From: Marinobacter subterrani | Lineage (GTDB): Bacteria > Pseudomonadota > Gammaproteobacteria > Pseudomonadales > Oleiphilaceae | Assembly (NCBI RefSeq): GCF_001045555.1 | Contig: NZ_LFBU01000001.1 | Coordinates: forward strand, 2,666,001-2,730,000 | Length of the DNA: 64,000 nucleotides | Direction: 5' to 3' | In this document: piece after piece, positions 52,051 to 63,761 of the stretch | Layout: the number at the start of each line of letters is the position of its first letter | Position numbering within the stretch: the first letter of the stretch is position 1 | The notes under the pieces: generated by a model | Told to the model about the DNA's origin: nothing | What the model saw: the letters and a program-made list of their open reading frames with translations, nothing else | The model's database searches: none | Translations under genes and position numbers: made by a program

Positions 52051-53181
52051 TCAGGCCGATCGCGCCTCCATCAGGCGGATAAACTCGTCAAACAGGGGAG
52101 CCACGTCATGGGGGCCAGGGCTGGCCTCCGGGTGGCCCTGGAAGCTGTAGGCCGGCTTGTCGGTCCGGCGGATGCCCTGCAGCGTGCCGTCAAACAAGGA
52201 CTTGTGCGTCGCCTCAACGTTTGCGGGCAGTGTTGCCTCATCCACAGCAAAGCCGTGGTTCTGGCTAGTAATCATTACTGTGCCCCTGGCAATGTCCTGC
52301 ACCGGGTGGTTAGCGCCGTGATGGCCGTGGCCCATTTTCATGGTTTTGGCACCACTGGCCAGGGCCAGCAACTGGTGGCCAAGGCAGATACCGAATACCG
52401 GGATCTCGGTTTCCAGAACTTCCTGGATGGCGGTGATGGCATAGTCGCAGGGCTCGGGGTCACCCGGGCCATTGGACAGGAAAACTCCGTCCGGATTCAT
52501 CGCCAGCACGTCGGAAGCCGGGGTCTGCGCCGGCACTACCGTAATATCACAGCCCCGGGAGGCAAGCATGCGCAAAATGTTGAACTTGACACCGTAATCC
52601 CAGGCGACAACCTTGAAGCGGGCTTGCTGGCGCTCGCCATAACCTTCGCCCAGGATCCACTCGGTTTCGCTCCAGGACCAGACCTTGTCTGAGGTCACCT
52701 CTTTGGCTAGATCCATGCCTTTCAGCCCCGGAAAGGCTTTGGCCAGCTCCAGGGCCCGCTCGGCGCTGGCGTTCTCGCCGGCAACGATGGCGCCGTTCTG
52801 GGAGCCCTTATCGCGAAGGATCCGAGTCAGGCGCCGGGTGTCAATGTCCGCAATTCCAACAATGTTGTTGCTTCGCAGGTAGTCGTCCAGGCTTCCCTTG
52901 CTGCGCCAGTTGCTCGCCATCAGCGGCAGATCGCGGATGATCAGGCCGGCAGCCTGCACGCGGTCTGATTCGATGTCTTCTTCGTTCACTCCGGTATTGC
53001 CGATGTGCGGATACGTCAGGGTGACGATCTGGCGGGCGTAGGACGGGTCGGTCAGGATTTCCTGGTAGCCGGTCATGGCGGTGTTGAACACCACCTCACC
53101 GCTGGTTTCGCCGTCAGCACCAATGGCGCTGCCGTAGAACAGGCTTCCGTCTGCGAGTGCAAGGATTGCTGGTGTGCTCAA
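52051..53181 (-). CDS. carA: Carbamoyl-phosphate synthase, small subunit (glutaminase)
   Basis: A 376-residue CarA from a TTG at 53181 ([16 protein letters not shown]), chosen because GAGGA lies 8 bp upstream. The in-frame ATG at 53196 has no ribosome site and would add MRIQA. The class I amidotransferase domain has its nucleophile Cys in [10 protein letters not shown] and the His/Glu pair in GHPEAS. It supplies ammonia to CarB. A hairpin with a T6 tract precedes it (53249-53290), possibly an attenuator. Confidence 0.94.
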   Translation of the reverse strand: MSTPAILALADGSLFYGSAIGADGETSGEVVFNTAMTGYQEILTDPSYARQIVTLTYPHIGNTGVNEEDIESDRVQAAGLIIRDLPLMASNWRSKGSLDDYLRSNNIVGIADIDTRRLTRILRDKGSQNGAIVAGENASAERALELAKAFPGLKGMDLAKEVTSDKVWSWSETEWILGEGYGERQQARFKVVAWDYGVKFNILRMLASRGCDITVVPAQTPASDVLAMNPDGVFLSNGPGDPEPCDYAITAIQEVLETEIPVFGICLGHQLLALASGAKTMKMGHGHHGANHPVQDIARGTVMITSQNHGFAVDEATLPANVEATHKSLFDGTLQGIRRTDKPAYSFQGHPEASPGPHDVAPLFDEFIRLMEARSA

Positions 53182-53248
53182 GGCTTGTATCCTCATCGAG
53201 TGGCGTATCGGTTCGTCACGAACAGGAACGCAAGCGCAAATTCAGGTT

Positions 53249-53290
53249 GCAAAAAAGCGAGACGGAGTCTTGGCTCGGTCCCGCTTTCTT
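53249..53290 (-). terminator. Terminator-like leader hairpin before carA
   Basis: On the minus strand AAGCG-GGAC-C-GAG pairs with CTC-C-GTCT-CGCTT, followed by T6 (with one further A-T pair). It lies about 70-110 bp upstream of the carA start and just after the likely promoter (TATTAA at 53314-53309). It may be a pyrimidine/arginine attenuator. Confidence 0.55.
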
Positions 53291-53400
53291 ATAAACTTTT
53301 TAATAGGTACGCTTGGTGCAGTTAAACCGCCTTATTGTAGGAAATTTGGCGCTTTGTGTCCACGGGAAATACCGTCGACTCTGTGCGCTAATGAAACACC

Positions 53401-53512
53401 GGCGGGGGTTGGGGTTCCTTTTCCGGAAAACGCTACGAGCACATCCATGTGCGCTTGGCTTCGGCCATCCATGGCCTCAGACATTCCCGGAAAAGGAACC
53501 CCAACCCCCGCC
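53401..53512. repeat. 112-bp branched inverted-repeat element, copy B
   Basis: The outer arms 53401-53426 and 53487-53512 are complementary over 26 bp with no mismatch (GGCGGGGGTTGGGG... against ...CCCCAACCCCCGCC). The interior holds GCACAT-CC-ATGTGC at 53439-53452 and GGCCAT-CC-ATGGCC at 53463-53476. The interior aligns with that of copy A (10905-11012), but the outer arms do not. It lies between dapB and carA, 220 bp upstream of the carA start. Confidence 0.85.
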
Positions 53513-53560
53513 TTAGAGGATGGCGTCAGGCACTTGGGTCGGAGCACCCCACTTCAGCAT

Positions 53561-53597
53561 GTAGGTCGGATTAGAGGCACCAGCCTCGTAATCCGAC
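53561..53597. repeat. GTAGGTCGGATTA-type hairpin repeat, copy 2
   Basis: GTAGGTCGGATTAG, a GAGGC/GCCTC inner stem, then CGTAATCCGAC. It is related to 32609-32640. It ends 8 bp before the dapB stop. Confidence 0.75.
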
Positions 53598-53605
53598 ACC
53601 GCCCC

Positions 53606-55556
<1,951 letters not shown>

Positions 55557-55581
55557 GCTTTAAAACCCTGTTTTTAAACGC

Positions 55582-55611
55582 GGAAAACGCGGGGAGTTCC
55601 CCGCGTTTTCC
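55582..55611 (-). other. Intercistronic hairpin between dnaK and dnaJ
   Basis: GGAAAACGCGGGG-AGTT-CCCCGCGTTTTCC has perfect 13-bp arms and a 4-nt loop. With no clear T-tract it is more likely an mRNA-stabilising or processing stem than a full terminator. Confidence 0.75.
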
Positions 55612-55633
55612 AACTGCCTGATGTACGTCAGAT

Positions 55634-57559
<1,926 letters not shown>

Positions 57560-57626
57560 TGAGTCACTCCGATTCTTCTGAATGCTTTACCGGAGGCCCG
57601 GCCTCCGCTGTCGCTATTTACTGGCT

Positions 57627-57654
57627 ATATTGGCGCTTTAATCGGCTTTTCAAG
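57627..57654 (-). promoter_or_regulatory. Possible secondary heat-shock promoter before dnaK
   Basis: On the minus strand CTTGAAA (57654-57648), 13 bp, then GCCAATAT (57634-57627). The -35 is a perfect sigma-32 match; the -10 is weak. It lies at the end of grpE, 70-95 bp upstream of dnaK. Confidence 0.4.
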
Positions 57655-58249
57655 CCTGCTCATCAATTTTTGGTGCATCTTCGGCCTTGGCAACCATCAC
57701 CATGGCCGGCCGAACCACACGACCATTCAGCAGATAGCCCTTCTGAACCACGGCAACCACACTGTTAGGCTCGGCATCTGGGGCCGGCACCATGGACATG
57801 GCTTCGTGCTGCTGGGGATCGAAGGGTTCGCCCACAGGGTCAAGTTGCTCAACGTTGAATTTTTTCAGGCTGGACATGAACAGGCCCAGCGTCATTTCCA
57901 CACCCTCGCGGATGGACGCCACCAGCTCGCCGGAATCACCCTTGCCTTCGGTACTTTCAACCGCTTTTTCCAGGCTGTCGGCAACCGGCAACAACTCCTT
58001 GACGAACTTTTCCAGGGCAAACTTGTGGGCTTTTTCGACATCAATCTCAGCCCGGCGACGCACATTCTGCATCTCGGCCTGGGAGCGAAGCATCTGCTCC
58101 TGGAATTCCTGAACCTTTGCTTTCAGAGCATCCACCTCGGAGAGCTCGCCCTCGCCAGACTCCTGATCGGCGGACTGGGCCTCCTCTTTGGCAGCCTCGA
58201 GGGCTTCGTTCAGTTCCTCGTGCTCGTTGCGGTTCTCGTCAGTGCTCAT
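57650..58249 (-). CDS. grpE: Nucleotide exchange factor GrpE
   Basis: A 199-residue GrpE. It has an acidic N-terminus, a long dimerising helix ([27 protein letters not shown]) and a beta domain ([35 protein letters not shown]). It releases ADP from DnaK. It is the first gene of grpE-dnaK-dnaJ and has a good sigma-32 promoter upstream. Confidence 0.97.
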   Translation of the reverse strand: MSTDENRNEHEELNEALEAAKEEAQSADQESGEGELSEVDALKAKVQEFQEQMLRSQAEMQNVRRRAEIDVEKAHKFALEKFVKELLPVADSLEKAVESTEGKGDSGELVASIREGVEMTLGLFMSSLKKFNVEQLDPVGEPFDPQQHEAMSMVPAPDAEPNSVVAVVQKGYLLNGRVVRPAMVMVAKAEDAPKIDEQA

Positions 58250-58343
58250 GGCTACTCCTGCTTGGTCTTCAGCGGCCTTTTTCGGTGGCCGGTTGAACGT
58301 GGGCTCCGGCCGCAGCGTGCCGGAATAATGTCATTGCGAACGG

Positions 58344-58372
58344 ATATGGGGCCCCGCACGCAGGTTTCAACC
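58344..58372 (-). promoter_or_regulatory. Sigma-32 heat-shock promoter of grpE-dnaK-dnaJ
   Basis: On the minus strand GGTTGAAA (58372-58365), a 13-bp spacer, and CCCCATAT (58351-58344). Both elements are near the consensus TTGAAA and CCCCATNT. It lies about 95 bp upstream of the grpE start. Confidence 0.8.
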
Positions 58373-58412
58373 ATCGGTGCCTGCATTCCTGAATAAAATC
58401 ACATTGCCGGGT

Positions 58413-58465
58413 TTGCAAACCGGTAAAACCCTGTATATATTCACAGCACCTGTATGCATTCACAG
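58413..58465 (+). promoter_or_regulatory. recN promoter with two LexA (SOS) boxes
   Basis: TTGCAA (58413-58418), a 17-bp spacer and TATATT (58436-58441). LexA box 1, CTGTATATATTCACAG (58431-58446), covers the -10; box 2, CTGTATGCATTCACAG (58450-58465), covers the start site. Both fit CTG-N10-CAG. This matches the multiple LexA boxes known for E. coli recN. Confidence 0.9.
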
Positions 58466-58522
58466 TGTTGAGTGGCGTCAAAACCACTCGCCCGGTTTCA
58501 GAAAGTCGCGGAGGTTATCTGC

Positions 58523-60202
58523 ATGCTCAATCAGCTAACGGTTTCCAATTACGCCATCGCCGAACGGGTGGAACTCCAGTTCGGCAAAGGTATGACGGCA
58601 CTGACCGGCGAGACCGGCGCCGGCAAATCCATCGTGCTGGACGCCCTCGGCCTGGCCCTGGGCGGTCGCGCCGATGCCGGCGCGGTGCGCCACGGAGCCA
58701 AGCGCGCCGACATCACCGCCACGTTTGATGTCGCCAGCATCCCCGAGGCAACCGAGTGGCTGGCAGAGCACGAGCTGGATGACGAGAATGACTGCATCCT
58801 TCGCCGTGTTATCAGCAAGGACGGGCGCTCCCGCGCCTATATCAACGGCCAGCCCTGCCCACTGAATCACCTCAGGGAACTCGGCGGCCTGCTGATGGAC
58901 ATTCACAGCCAGCACCAGCATCAGTCCCTTCTGCGCAAGGAAACCCATCGCAAGCTGGTGGACGAATTTGCCGGTGTCGAGGCACTGGCTACTGACACCC
59001 GGGAGGCGTGGAAGGCCTGGAACCGGATTCGACAGCGCCTGACCGAGCGGCAGCAAAACGCCGATGAAGCCGAAGCCAAGCTTCAGTTGCTGCGCTACCA
59101 GGTGGAAGAACTGGAACGACTGGCACTGGCGACGGGCGAGCACGAACAACTGGAACAGGAGCAGGCACAGCTGAGCCAGGCAGACACCGTTCTGCATAAC
59201 AGCCACCAGGCTGCGCTGCTATGCACCGAAGACGAGACCAGCGCCGCCGATATGATCCGACAGGCACTACAACAGCTCGAACAGTTGCCGGTAGACGTGC
59301 CAGCGCTGGCCGACACCATCCAGATGCTGAAAGAAGCCCAGATCCAGATTACCGAAGCCGGCGACAACCTGCGCCACTTTGTAGAGGATTACGAGGCCGA
59401 TCCCGCCAGGCTGGCAGACGTTGAAGAACGGCTGAGCGCCATCTACCAGATGGCCCGCAAGCACAGGGTTACCCCGGAAGAGCTGCCCGAGCTGCATCAG
59501 CGCCTGAGCGCCGAGCTGGCGGAACTGGACGGCGGCGAGGGCAGCCTGGAGCAGCTGGAAGCCGACCTGGCGAGCCAGCGCGGCCGATTCGATGAACTGG
59601 CCGGCCAACTCTCACAGGCTCGCGCCAGTGCGGCCGCCGAGCTTGACCAGCGCGTGGCAGTAGAACTTGCGCAGTTGAGCATGCCCAACATGCAATTCAT
59701 AACCCACCTGAACCGCAATACCGGTGAAGAGCCGGCGGCCCATGGCCTGGAAGACATCGAGTTTCTGGTCAGCGCCAACCCCGGGCAACCGGCACGGCCA
59801 CTGGCCAAGGTGGCCTCCGGCGGCGAGCTGTCACGCATCAGCCTGGCGATTCAGGTGGTGGTTGCCCAGACCTCAACCACACCGACGCTGGTCTTTGATG
59901 AAGTGGATGTCGGCATCGGCGGCGGCACGGCGGAAGTGGTTGGCCGGCTGCTGCGCACACTGGGAAGCAATGGCCAGGTGCTTTGTGTTACCCACCTGCC
60001 TCAGGTGGCCGCGCAGTGTCATCAGCACCTCTTCGTCAGTAAATTCACCGAACGGGACGCTACCTTCTCGAAAATCGAGGCGCTGGACGATCAGGGACGT
60101 ATCAGTGAAGTGGCGAGAATGCTCGGGGGCGTCGACATGACCGACCACACGATCGCCCATGCCCGAGAAATGTTTTCAAAGGGGCAGGCAACCCACCACT
60201 GA
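58523..60202 (+). CDS. recN: DNA repair protein RecN
   Basis: A 559-residue SMC-like ATPase. ATG at 58523 (MLNQLTVSNYAIAERVE) has GGAGG at 58510-58514; a longer frame from 58472 overlaps the LexA region. Walker A is GETGAGKS at ~29-36. Long coiled coils flank the hinge, with the ABC signature VASGGELSRISLA and Walker B TLVFDEVDVGIGG in the C-terminus. It acts in recombinational repair of double-strand breaks and is SOS-induced. Confidence 0.98.
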   Translation: MLNQLTVSNYAIAERVELQFGKGMTALTGETGAGKSIVLDALGLALGGRADAGAVRHGAKRADITATFDVASIPEATEWLAEHELDDENDCILRRVISKDGRSRAYINGQPCPLNHLRELGGLLMDIHSQHQHQSLLRKETHRKLVDEFAGVEALATDTREAWKAWNRIRQRLTERQQNADEAEAKLQLLRYQVEELERLALATGEHEQLEQEQAQLSQADTVLHNSHQAALLCTEDETSAADMIRQALQQLEQLPVDVPALADTIQMLKEAQIQITEAGDNLRHFVEDYEADPARLADVEERLSAIYQMARKHRVTPEELPELHQRLSAELAELDGGEGSLEQLEADLASQRGRFDELAGQLSQARASAAAELDQRVAVELAQLSMPNMQFITHLNRNTGEEPAAHGLEDIEFLVSANPGQPARPLAKVASGGELSRISLAIQVVVAQTSTTPTLVFDEVDVGIGGGTAEVVGRLLRTLGSNGQVLCVTHLPQVAAQCHQHLFVSKFTERDATFSKIEALDDQGRISEVARMLGGVDMTDHTIAHAREMFSKGQATHH

Positions 60203-60247
60203 CCCGGAAAGAAGAAACCACTACCCCTCTCGATCCTGAGAGCTGTT

Positions 60248-60278
60248 GGGGCGGGTTCAAACACCCGCCCCTTTTTTT
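60248..60278 (+). terminator. Terminator of recN
   Basis: GGGGCGGG (60248-60255) / CCCGCCCC (60264-60271), perfect 8-bp stem, then T7. Confidence 0.93.
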
Positions 60279-60301
60279 GGCAGGTGTTGCCAGGGCAGGA
60301 C

Positions 60302-60712
60302 TCAGGACTTGATGGGTTTGACGTACAGAATCAGGCTGTGATCCACGATTTCGTAACCGTGCTCCTGCGCAATCTTCTTCTGGCGCTCTTCTATTACTTC
60401 ATCAAAGAACTCGATCACCTCACCGGTCTGGGTGCAAACCATGTGATCGTGGTGATCATCACCGGCCATTTCGAAAACAGCATGACCGCCTTCAAAATTG
60501 TGGCGCAAGACCAGCCCCGCCGCCTCAAACTGAGTCAGTACCCGGTAGACCGTCGCCAGCCCCACGTCATCGCCCTGTTCCAGGAGCTTCTTGTACACAT
60601 CTTCGGCACTCAGATGATGCTCCTCAGCCGTCTCCAATATATTGAAGATTTTCACTCTCGGCAGAGTCACTTTCAGACCGACTTTACGTAATTCGGCGTT
60701 TTCAGACGACAT
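60302..60712 (-). CDS. fur: Ferric uptake regulator Fur
   Basis: A 136-residue Fur starting MSSENAELRKVG at 60712 (a GTG at 60724 is an alternative). The HTH contains VGLATVYRVLTQFEAAGLV. The metal sites are HHLSAEDVY and HHDHMVC, with only a single Cys there and no C-terminal CxxC, as in Pseudomonas Fur. It represses iron uptake genes with Fe(II). It is divergent from bamE with overlapping regulation. Confidence 0.97.
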   Translation of the reverse strand: MSSENAELRKVGLKVTLPRVKIFNILETAEEHHLSAEDVYKKLLEQGDDVGLATVYRVLTQFEAAGLVLRHNFEGGHAVFEMAGDDHHDHMVCTQTGEVIEFFDEVIEERQKKIAQEHGYEIVDHSLILYVKPIKS

Positions 60713-60727
60713 GCTACTATTCACCCT

Positions 60728-60756
60728 TTGGTGTGCCTCACGGCTTCCGGTATGAT
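60728..60756 (+). promoter_or_regulatory. Promoter of bamE/omlA, next to fur
   Basis: TTGGTG (60728-60733), 17-bp spacer, TATGAT (60751-60756). It lies 16 bp from the fur start on the opposite strand, so the two genes share control DNA. Confidence 0.5.
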
Positions 60757-60834
60757 GAAGCCGCCTTTGAACGGTTGACCCGTATCACACCTGCCCCTGG
60801 CAGGCGATTTCAAGATAGAGGATTTCCCCCGGCG

Positions 60835-61161
60835 ATGCAAAAGCTCACAGCAGTCATTCTCACTCTCGTTCTTTCCGGTTGCGTTTTCCCGGGCGTCTAC
60901 AAGATCAACGTCCAGCAGGGGAACATCGTTACCGAAGAGGATCTGTCACAGCTTGCCGAGGGGATGTCCCGCAGCCAGGTGCACGCCATCATGGGAACAC
61001 CGCTGATGCTGAATCCCGTAGATCTCTCCCGGGAATATTATGTCTACACATTTCAGCGGGGCGGCGGCGACATCAAGGAACAGCGAATCATTGTTTACTA
61101 CGATGGCGACCAATACGCCCATTATGAGGCCAAGCTACTTGAAGAAACCCCGGCTTACTGA
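60835..61161 (+). CDS. bamE: Outer-membrane assembly lipoprotein BamE (OmlA)
   Basis: A 108-residue lipoprotein. ATG at 60835 (MQKLTAVILTLVLSGC) gives the lipobox LVLSGC; the frame to 60733 has no signal. The SmpA/OmlA core is VYKINVQQGNIVTEEDLSQL, LAEGMSRSQVHAIMGTPLM and YYVYTFQRGGGDIKEQRIIVYY. It is part of the Bam complex that inserts beta-barrels. Divergence from fur is conserved in Pseudomonas. Confidence 0.96.
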   Translation: MQKLTAVILTLVLSGCVFPGVYKINVQQGNIVTEEDLSQLAEGMSRSQVHAIMGTPLMLNPVDLSREYYVYTFQRGGGDIKEQRIIVYYDGDQYAHYEAKLLEETPAY

Positions 61162-61163
61162 AG

Positions 61164-61445
61164 TCAGGCTTTTTTCTTTGCCCGGTTCAGCCTTGCCTGC
61201 TTGGGATCTATCTTGAGCGGCCGATACAGCTCCACCCGGTCACCCTGGCGGAGCTCGTGGGCCGAAGGGTCCTTGATCACCTTCCCGAAGACACCCATAT
61301 CCGTCGCGTCCAGATCCAGCTCCGGAAACACATCCACGATACCCGAGAGTCTGGCGGCTTCCAGCGCCGTCGTCCCTTCCGGAACCGTTACCGGGACAAT
61401 CTGCTGTTTGTCCGGGCGCGCGTAGGCCACTTCAACCTCCATCAT
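61164..61445 (-). CDS. rnfH: RnfH/UPF0125 family ubiquitin-like protein
   Basis: A 93-residue small protein of the RnfH family (VEVAYARPDKQQIVPVTVPEGTTALEAARLSGI; GVFGKVIKDPSAHELRQGDRVELYRPLKIDPKQARLNRAKKK). It has a beta-grasp-like fold and unknown function. Despite the name it is not linked here to rnf genes. Its start overlaps ratA by 4 bp, so they are coupled. Confidence 0.93.
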   Translation of the reverse strand: MMEVEVAYARPDKQQIVPVTVPEGTTALEAARLSGIVDVFPELDLDATDMGVFGKVIKDPSAHELRQGDRVELYRPLKIDPKQARLNRAKKKA

Positions 61446-61888
61446 GCACCCTCCTTCTGATAAAGCTGATCCGCCCGACGGCAGAAGGCATCCACCATGG
61501 TCGTCGCCGCCTGGTTAAACACCGGCCCGAAGGTCATCCGGGACAGGGAGCCTGAAAACTCGAATTCAAGCGAGAGGATGACCTTACAGGCGCTGTCATT
61601 CAGGGGCTTGAAATACCAGCGACCGGTCAGGTTCCGGAACGGGCCGTCCACCAGGTTCATCTCGATGGCCTCGGGCATTGACAACTGATTCCGTGTGGTC
61701 AGCCTGTGCCGCATACCGCCCTTGGCGATTTCAATAGATGCAGTGATCTGATGAGCCCCCTGCTCATGAATCTCTGCCCCGGCACACCAAGGAAGGAACT
61801 CGGGATAGCGGGCGATATCGTTCACCAGGTGGAACATTCGCTCTGCAGAGTGCATTACCAAAGCTGTCTTGTCGATCTGTTGGGGCAT
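61442..61888 (-). CDS. ratA: RatA family START-like protein (CoQ10-binding type)
   Basis: A 148-residue protein starting MPQQIDKTALVMHSAERMF at 61888; the frame to 61963 overlaps the next gene and is not conserved. START/COQ10-like features: AERMFHLVNDIARYPEFLPWCAGAEIHEQG and TLEFEFSGSL-type strands, ending MVDAFCRRADQLYQKEGA. The E. coli RatA is described as inhibiting 70S formation; the homologues bind quinones. Either role may apply. Confidence 0.92.
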   Translation of the reverse strand: MPQQIDKTALVMHSAERMFHLVNDIARYPEFLPWCAGAEIHEQGAHQITASIEIAKGGMRHRLTTRNQLSMPEAIEMNLVDGPFRNLTGRWYFKPLNDSACKVILSLEFEFSGSLSRMTFGPVFNQAATTMVDAFCRRADQLYQKEGA

Positions 61889-61959
61889 TTGAACCGGTTG
61901 TCCTGCATGCAAAAGCGCTTGAAAAAGTTGCAGACGTCTGGCGAGGAGTACAGCCTGAC

Positions 61960-63585
61960 TCACACGCTATGATAAAGGATATCGTCGTCTTTTTGGGCTT
62001 TTTCCCCCGCCCCCTCTGTATTGCCATCCTCCCTTGGCGGCAACGGCGCGGCAGCCGGCGCGGTTTTGCGGACTGCGGATTCGGCACCGGGCGATGTCGC
62101 CGGAGCCTCTGCGGCTTCCGGCTTTTCCGCGGCCGGTGCCCGACCGCCGGAAAGCAGGGTTCCCGGCTGGTCGCACCACACCGCCGTGCTGCCGGTGTCA
62201 CAGAGATTGGCCAGCGAAAACGCCGTATACTGCACACCAATCCAGGCAACCACCAGCGGCAGCACAAGCCGCATCACCCAGAACCAGATTCCGGAGAATA
62301 ATCTCGGAGCCGCACCCAGCATTCTCCCGGCAAGGTGCCGGGTCAGGCACCAGCCGGTAAACAGCGCAATCAGTATGGCGACCAGCGGAATCAGGAAGCC
62401 ACCGGTCACCAGCTCCAGCCACCGGAACATGGTGGCACCGCCAAAACGCTCCTGCGCCAAAAGATTGAACGACAACAGCGACGCCAACCCGGCCAGCCAT
62501 ACCGCCAGGCCAATCAGCACTACCGACAAGGCCCGCGGCGCCCCGGTCCATTCACGGAACCAGCCGACAATCGGTTCAAGCAGGTTCAGCGATGTGGTCC
62601 AAACCACCAGCACCACCAGCAGGAATACGGCGGCGATCACAAACTGGCTTGCCGGTAGCTGGGCCAGGGTCACGGGCATGGACACAAACAGCAGGCTGAA
62701 TCCGCGCTCGCCATCAAAGCTGTTGCCATCCGTGGCGATGGCGAAAATCATCAGGCCGGCGAGAATCGCCACCAGAGTATCCATCAGAACAACGGCCAGA
62801 ATCGAGCGCTTCAGCCGGGTGTCGGGCGCGGCGTAGGCGCCCAGGGCCGCCCAGACCCCCATGCCCAGCCCGAGCGTGAAAAATGCGTGGAACAATGCCG
62901 CTTTGAGGCTTGCCCAGGTGAAATCGTCAGGGTGCATGGCCAGGATGTGTCCGGCCGCATTGTCGATACGTCCCTGCCATGCCGCCAGGGCAAATAGCGC
63001 CAGCATCAAGACCAGGGTGCCAGGCACCACCACACGCAGCGACCGTTCAAGGCCTTTTACAACCCCCTGGGCCGATACCCAGATCACCAGCACCAGGAAA
63101 AAAATATGCCAGCCCATAAACACCCGGTACTGACCAGGGTCTGAAACCAGCCCTGCCAGGATCGCCGTCGCCTCCGGGGCTCCCGCTCCGGAGAACCGCC
63201 CCAGGGCCCCAAAGAAGATATAAGCCAGAGCGATCGCCCCGAACACCGCGGTAAACGACAGAACCAGGAAGGCGGCAAGAATGCTCAGCCGGCCTACGGC
63301 CATCCAGGCGCGGGACCGTTTGGCACTGCGGATCAGCCCATCCATCGCCAGCACGATGCCGTGCCGGGCATAGCGCCCAATAACCGCCTCGGTGATCATC
63401 AACGGCAGGGTGACCAGCAACAGACACGCCAGGTACAGCACAATGAACAGGCCGCCACCGTGCAGGCTGGCCAGATAAGGAAACTGCCACAGGTTTGCCA
63501 GGCCAACGGTAGCGCCCACCGCGGCCCAGAAGAACGTTGATTTTCGGGTAAAGGACCCGATATGTGTCTGATACGGCGTAGGCAT
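61960..63585 (-). CDS. Sodium-dependent transporter, NSS (SNF) family
   Basis: A 541-residue membrane protein with about 11-12 hydrophobic segments. The first reads FFWAAVGATVGLANLWQFPY, the NSS Na+-site signature. Family features continue in the middle (LKAALFHAFFTLGLGMGVWAALGAY, where Na2 and substrate contacts occur in LeuT). The last ~70 residues are a hydrophilic Pro/Ala/Glu-rich tail, unusual for NSS proteins. Substrate is unknown, likely an amino acid or related solute. It lies between ratA and smpB, where Pseudomonas has no gene. Confidence 0.9.
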   Translation of the reverse strand: MPTPYQTHIGSFTRKSTFFWAAVGATVGLANLWQFPYLASLHGGGLFIVLYLACLLLVTLPLMITEAVIGRYARHGIVLAMDGLIRSAKRSRAWMAVGRLSILAAFLVLSFTAVFGAIALAYIFFGALGRFSGAGAPEATAILAGLVSDPGQYRVFMGWHIFFLVLVIWVSAQGVVKGLERSLRVVVPGTLVLMLALFALAAWQGRIDNAAGHILAMHPDDFTWASLKAALFHAFFTLGLGMGVWAALGAYAAPDTRLKRSILAVVLMDTLVAILAGLMIFAIATDGNSFDGERGFSLLFVSMPVTLAQLPASQFVIAAVFLLVVLVVWTTSLNLLEPIVGWFREWTGAPRALSVVLIGLAVWLAGLASLLSFNLLAQERFGGATMFRWLELVTGGFLIPLVAILIALFTGWCLTRHLAGRMLGAAPRLFSGIWFWVMRLVLPLVVAWIGVQYTAFSLANLCDTGSTAVWCDQPGTLLSGGRAPAAEKPEAAEAPATSPGAESAVRKTAPAAAPLPPREDGNTEGAGEKAQKDDDILYHSV

Positions 63586-63761
63586 TCGCGACCCTGAATC
63601 TGTCTGGCCCCGTATTGTAGCCGATGGATCCGGTCGCGCACGAACCGCCGGACATCGCCGTTGCGATTTCGTGACCGGCCCGGCACTCCTGGGCTACAAT
63701 GCGTCTTTTTCCGGCTCAGAGGCCGGCCCGTTCATTCGTCCGACCCCGGATTCACTGATTC

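Noticed and set aside
55582..55611. Member of the 30-bp palindrome family in dnaK-dnaJ
   Set aside because: It has the same 13-4-13 geometry but a different sequence; treated as an ordinary intercistronic hairpin.
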